Source: Candidatus Colwellbacteria bacterium RIFCSPLOWO2_01_FULL_48_10 (GTDB lineage Bacteria; Patescibacteriota; Minisyncoccia; UBA6257; Colwellbacteraceae). From it: a stretch of DNA of 7,489 nucleotides. The notes below the pieces were generated by a model. That model was not told where the DNA came from. It searched no databases and was given only the letters and a program-made list of their open reading frames with translations. Both the position numbers and the translations under genes were made by a program. The stretch covers positions 1-7,489 of the forward strand of contig MHIY01000013.1 of the NCBI GenBank assembly GCA_001817755.1, given 5' to 3'. Shown piece after piece: positions 4,253 through 7,489 of this stretch. Position 1 is the first letter of the stretch; every line of letters begins with the position of its first letter.

Positions 4253-6823
4253 CTACCTCTTCCCAAAGAAAAACTTGCCCGCTTCCGCCGCCATCATGTT
4301 GAGCAGGCTGAACACGACCACACCCAAAACCCACGGCAAAGGCAAGGCGACGGTACCAAATACCGACTGTAGAGGCGGGAAGTAGACCGCCAAACCCGTA
4401 AACATAAAACCAGCCACAACTGCGCCAACAAGATAAAAATTCGAGAATGGGTTATACCGCCACAGATTCACTCTTAAGCTCCGAACCGAGAATATCAGGA
4501 ACAGCGTGTAGAGCGAGAATGTCGCGAATATGAAAGTCCTCACGAGCACCGAATCGAAACCGGCATTGATGAGATAGCGGTAGAGCCCTAGCAATATCAA
4601 ACTGCTCGAGACGCCGACCACAATTACCAGAAACTTCATTACCGGGTCGAAAAGCCGACCGTTCAGCTTCGATGGCTTAGTCTTCAGGTGATCGATGCCG
4701 TCTTCAAAAGCCAAGGCTATCGCCGGAAAGCTGTCCAGGAAAAAATTAACCCATAGTATCTGGAGCGCGCTTAAAGGCAAGGGCATAGAAAGCACGAGTG
4801 AACCCGCTATCAATATTATCTCGTCCAGCAGGCTGGAAAAAACATAAACTATGGCTTTCTTAATGTTGTCCAAGATGCGTCTCCCCTCCTCGATCGCACT
4901 CACTATGGTCTCGAAATTGTCGTCGAGGATCACAAGATCGGCTGCGCTCTTCGCCACGTCCGTGCCAGTCCCGACCGCGATACCAATATCCGCCTCCTTA
5001 AGCGCCGGAGCGTCGTTCACCCCGTCGCCGGTCATGGCCACTACCTCGCCCATCCCTTTGTATAACCGCGCTATTCTAAGCTTATCTTCGGGTACAACCC
5101 GCGCGAATATCTTAACAAAACCCAGTTTTTCTTTCAGCTCATCATCGGACAACTTCCTCAGCTCCTCGCCCGATAAGATTTCGTCGTCAGTCGCCGGAAT
5201 GCCGACCTCGTTCGCGACTGATAAAGCAGTACCCTGATGATCTCCGGTTATAATCACAACCTTCACCCCTGCCTCCCCTATCCTGGCGATGGAATCCTTG
5301 ACTGAGGCCCTGACTGGATCGCGAAACGCCAAAAGGCCGAGCAGTTTCTTGTCTTCGGCAACGGCCAAAACTCTGTTCCCAGCGTAGGCCAGCCGGTCTA
5401 TATCCTGCAGTACTATGGCCTTATCTTTCGGCAAAAGACTGGAATTCGCCACCAGCACATCTGGCGCGCCCAGATAATTCCAAAACTTTCTTTTGCCGTC
5501 ATCCACGTAGGTCGCTCCGAATTTCTCGGACGAACTGAACGGCCTGCGATCCAGCACCTTAAATCTCTTGCGCGCGGCCTCGGGCGAAACGTGGTGCGCA
5601 ATTGCAGATGCGGCAATCGCCGTCTCGAGCGGGCGGCCTATCAAGCGCCAATTTTTGGGATCGCGCGAAACTTTTTCAATAATGACATCGGTGTTGATAA
5701 GCGCCAGCTCCAGCAATTCCCTGCGGTCACGGTCGGAAAGCACGTCCATCAAGACCATTTTCGCCTCCGTAAGAGTACCCGTTTTATCGGTCATGATGAG
5801 CGTCGTACTGCCCAAGGTTTCGGCCGCCAAAAGCTTTCTCACCACGCCGCGCTTTTTAGCGAGACGCAAGACTCCAACCGACAATATCACCGTCATCGCA
5901 ACCGGCAAACCCTCCGGCACGGCCGACACCGCGACCGCGACTGATATCACAAACATGTCGACAATGTCCTTGCCGGCATAAACGCCGTAAGCAAAAAGAG
6001 CGGCGATAAAAAGGCCGATGACAATGGTAATCCTGCGCACAAATTTCAATATCGCAATCTGGAGCGGTGTCGTCTCCGGTGCGGCGTTGCCCACGAGCGA
6101 CGCGATCTTGCCAAGTTCAGTGGACCCGCCAGTCGAAATTACAACCGCGAGGCCCAGACCTTCGACGACCAGCGTCCCAGCCATGACCATAGAGATCCTA
6201 TCCGCGGGCACGGCATCTTCGGCACACGGCTCCAACGACTTTGGACTGGGCAAAGACTCGCCCGTGATTATTGATTCGTCGACCGCCAAGTTGTTAGCCT
6301 CGATAACCCGCGCATCGGCCGGCACGCGCCCGCCGGGAAAAAGGCGGATCATGTCGCCCGGCACAATCTCCTCGGCGTCAATTTCCATTTCTTCACCGCC
6401 ACGCACGATCCTAACCACCTCTCTGATGTAACTGCGCAGTTTCGACAAAGCATTCTCGGCCTTGTTCTCCTGGTAAAATCCTAAAGTCGTGTTCACCGCA
6501 ACCGCAATAAATATAAAAATGCTCTCAACAGCCTCCGATATGAAAGCGGTTGCAATGCCGGCGACGATAAGCACGATTATGAGCGGATTCTTAAACTGGC
6601 CGAGGAATATCCCAAACTTGGTAACCGAACGCCCACGGGGAAAAATGTTGTGCCCGAAAAAGTCGAGTCGCGCCTTGGCTTCTCCGTTAGACAAGCCGCC
6701 TAACGATGAGCGGAGAAACTGCATAGCCTTATCCGCCGGGATACTCCAAAAACTCCGTTTAATATTTATGTCGTGCATGGGATGCGTAAAATGAGATAGC
6801 TTTGTAATTTTATCACGAGACAT
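4253..6823 (-). CDS. P2A-type cation-transporting P-type ATPase (probably Ca2+)
   Basis: This 856-residue membrane pump uses ATP to export a cation through a phospho-aspartate intermediate. The domains are complete: N-terminal cation-ATPase region (about 24-65), actuator motif TGES (187-190), ion-site motif PEGLP in TM4 (303-307), phosphorylation motif DKTGTLT with D346, TGDH (527-530), and the hinge motif MTGDGVNDAPALKEADIG (597-614) with D600 and D604. Ten membrane segments fit at about 77-95, 98-116, 264-284, 289-315, 655-679, 684-706, 728-748, 762-780, 797-814 and 828-846. In TM6, WVNFFLD has N693 and D697, as in SERCA site II. In TM5, FSSLLDEII keeps Glu (E668) but has Leu where SERCA has Asn768, so a single PMR1-like ion site is likely. 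The ATP-binding KGAP motif reads LGAP (451-454). ATG at 6823 suits the promoter; an ATG 15 codons later is possible. Confidence 0.93.
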   Translation of the reverse strand: MSRDKITKLSHFTHPMHDINIKRSFWSIPADKAMQFLRSSLGGLSNGEAKARLDFFGHNIFPRGRSVTKFGIFLGQFKNPLIIVLIVAGIATAFISEAVESIFIFIAVAVNTTLGFYQENKAENALSKLRSYIREVVRIVRGGEEMEIDAEEIVPGDMIRLFPGGRVPADARVIEANNLAVDESIITGESLPSPKSLEPCAEDAVPADRISMVMAGTLVVEGLGLAVVISTGGSTELGKIASLVGNAAPETTPLQIAILKFVRRITIVIGLFIAALFAYGVYAGKDIVDMFVISVAVAVSAVPEGLPVAMTVILSVGVLRLAKKRGVVRKLLAAETLGSTTLIMTDKTGTLTEAKMVLMDVLSDRDRRELLELALINTDVIIEKVSRDPKNWRLIGRPLETAIAASAIAHHVSPEAARKRFKVLDRRPFSSSEKFGATYVDDGKRKFWNYLGAPDVLVANSSLLPKDKAIVLQDIDRLAYAGNRVLAVAEDKKLLGLLAFRDPVRASVKDSIARIGEAGVKVVIITGDHQGTALSVANEVGIPATDDEILSGEELRKLSDDELKEKLGFVKIFARVVPEDKLRIARLYKGMGEVVAMTGDGVNDAPALKEADIGIAVGTGTDVAKSAADLVILDDNFETIVSAIEEGRRILDNIKKAIVYVFSSLLDEIILIAGSLVLSMPLPLSALQILWVNFFLDSFPAIALAFEDGIDHLKTKPSKLNGRLFDPVMKFLVIVVGVSSSLILLGLYRYLINAGFDSVLVRTFIFATFSLYTLFLIFSVRSLRVNLWRYNPFSNFYLVGAVVAGFMFTGLAVYFPPLQSVFGTVALPLPWVLGVVVFSLLNMMAAEAGKFFFGKR

Positions 6824-6831
6824 GATATCTT
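6802..6831 (+). promoter_or_regulatory. tig: Candidate promoter of the trigger factor gene
   Basis: A -35-like TTGTAA (6802-6807), an 18-base spacer, and an extended -10 TGATATCTT (core 6826-6831) face the gene starting at 6841. The predicted transcript start is about 6838, three bases before the ATG, so the mRNA would be nearly leaderless. The -35 and spacer lie inside the start of the divergent ATPase gene. Confidence 0.45.
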
Positions 6832-6857
6832 AATACGATTATGAAAACTAAAAACAA
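6830..6857 (-). promoter_or_regulatory. Candidate promoter of the P-type ATPase gene
   Basis: On the minus strand, TTGTTT (6857-6852), a 16-base spacer and TATTAA (6835-6830) form a reasonable -35/-10 pair. The predicted transcript start falls at about 6823, the first base of the ATPase ATG, so a leaderless mRNA is implied. Its -10 overlaps the opposite promoter's -10 by two bases, and its -35 lies within the trigger factor coding region. Confidence 0.4.
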
Positions 6858-7489
6858 CTATTCGGCGAAAGTAAAAAAGCTCAAAAACTCTGAAGTTGAA
6901 ATCGAGGGCGAGATTGATGCCGCAATTCTCGACACGGCTCGGCGCGCCGTTCTCGACGAAGCACGCAAAGAAATAACCGTACCAGGCTTCCGAAAAGGCA
7001 ACGCGCCCGACAACATCCTTCTGCAGAGGGTAAACGAAGGAGAGGTAATGAATGAAGCAGCCGAGATGGCCCTGAACGAAATATATCCGCAGATATTGAA
7101 AGACAATGAGATCGATCCTCTGGGCGCGCCCGAGACGACCATTACCAAGCTCGCGGCCGGCAATCCGCTCGGGTTCAAAATGAAAATCGGAATAATTCCC
7201 GAAATAAAGCTCGGCGATTATGTTAAATCGGCCAAGCACGCGATAGAATCCGCGAAAAACGAAAGTTTAGAAGTAAGCGACGAAGAAATCAAAGCCGTCA
7301 TGGAACAGGTGAGAAAACTGCGCGGCGAAAATGACGCCGTCGCATCGCCGGACGTCTTGCCGGAACTCACCGATCAATCAGTGAAAGCTTTGGGTAAATT
7401 CGAAAACGTAGAAGATTTTAAAAACAAGCTCCGCGAAAATATGAAACGCGAAAAAACTGACAACGCGCGCAAAGCCCGCCGAAGCGGCA
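6841..7489 (+). CDS. tig: Trigger factor, apparently without the PPIase domain (partial, C-terminus off the right edge)
   Basis: The frame from ATG at 6841 is open for 216 codons to the window edge. Residues 1-125 match the ribosome-binding domain of trigger factor, including the signature VPGFRKGNAP (47-56) that docks on ribosomal protein uL23, followed by GDYVKS. Next comes the linker LEVSDEEIKAVMEQVRKLRG (143-162), the usual entry to the FKBP-type isomerase domain. That domain is absent here: about 10 residues later the sequence reads VLPELTDQSVKALGKFENVE (172-191), which matches the segment after the isomerase domain in standard trigger factors (LPELTAEFIKRFG in E. coli). The reading then continues into the helical chaperone domain and is cut by the edge. 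The protein binds nascent chains at the ribosome exit. The start has no Shine-Dalgarno sequence; a nearby extended -10 suggests a nearly leaderless message. Confidence 0.9.
   Translation, partial: MKTKNNYSAKVKKLKNSEVEIEGEIDAAILDTARRAVLDEARKEITVPGFRKGNAPDNILLQRVNEGEVMNEAAEMALNEIYPQILKDNEIDPLGAPETTITKLAAGNPLGFKMKIGIIPEIKLGDYVKSAKHAIESAKNESLEVSDEEIKAVMEQVRKLRGENDAVASPDVLPELTDQSVKALGKFENVEDFKNKLRENMKREKTDNARKARRSG

Noticed and set aside
4851..6794. Several plus-strand open frames of about 100-137 codons opposite the P-type ATPase
   Set aside because: They are antisense shadows of a complete, motif-rich gene; their translations are Ser/Thr-rich with no domain pattern.
6766..7239. Minus-strand open frame of 157 codons opposite trigger factor
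   Set aside because: It is antisense to a clear trigger factor and covers the ATPase start; the translation shows no family features.

Overview
The window looks like a piece of chromosome from an uncultivated bacterium of the Patescibacteria / Candidate Phyla Radiation (CPR), probably Parcubacteria-like. This is inference. It rests on a pilM-pilN-pilO block beside comFC, a pseudopilin whose C-terminus carries the tail-fibre-like repeat module common in these genomes, very short intergenic gaps, no visible Shine-Dalgarno sequences, and a trigger factor that seems to lack its prolyl isomerase domain. No rRNA, tRNA, phage, IS or CRISPR feature was seen.

Layout. On the minus strand from 2279 down to the left edge lie pilM, pilN and pilO (pilO cut by the edge), with gaps of 4-5 bases, so they are one operon for the type IV pilus inner-membrane platform. 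Divergent from pilM, across a 35-base gap centred on a perfect 9-bp inverted repeat, is comFC (2315-3013, plus), a phosphoribosyltransferase-like competence protein. comFC converges on a pseudopilin gene (minus, 3250-4122). The 236 bases between them hold a dense set of hairpins bracketed by a 10-bp inverted repeat, which is the least explained part of the window. Upstream of the pseudopilin is a 12-bp-stem hairpin that probably terminates the next minus-strand gene, an 856-residue P2A-type cation-pumping ATPase (4253-6823). Only 17 bases separate its start from a divergent trigger factor gene (6841 to the right edge).

How the genes fit together. PilM, PilN, PilO and the pseudopilin belong to type IV pilus assembly. 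ComFC acts in natural transformation in other bacteria, so its place at the pilus promoter suggests pilus-mediated DNA uptake. The ATPase (ion export, probably Ca2+) and trigger factor (nascent-chain chaperone) are housekeeping genes that happen to be adjacent.

Promoter-like extended -10 sequences (TGnTAnnnT) lie very close to the chosen start codons of four genes. For the ATPase, trigger factor and pseudopilin the predicted transcript start falls on or within about 3 bases of the start codon, which suggests leaderless or near-leaderless mRNAs. The strongest candidates for something new are the hairpin-rich element at 3014-3249, the isomerase-less trigger factor, and the pseudopilin with a tail-fibre-like tip.
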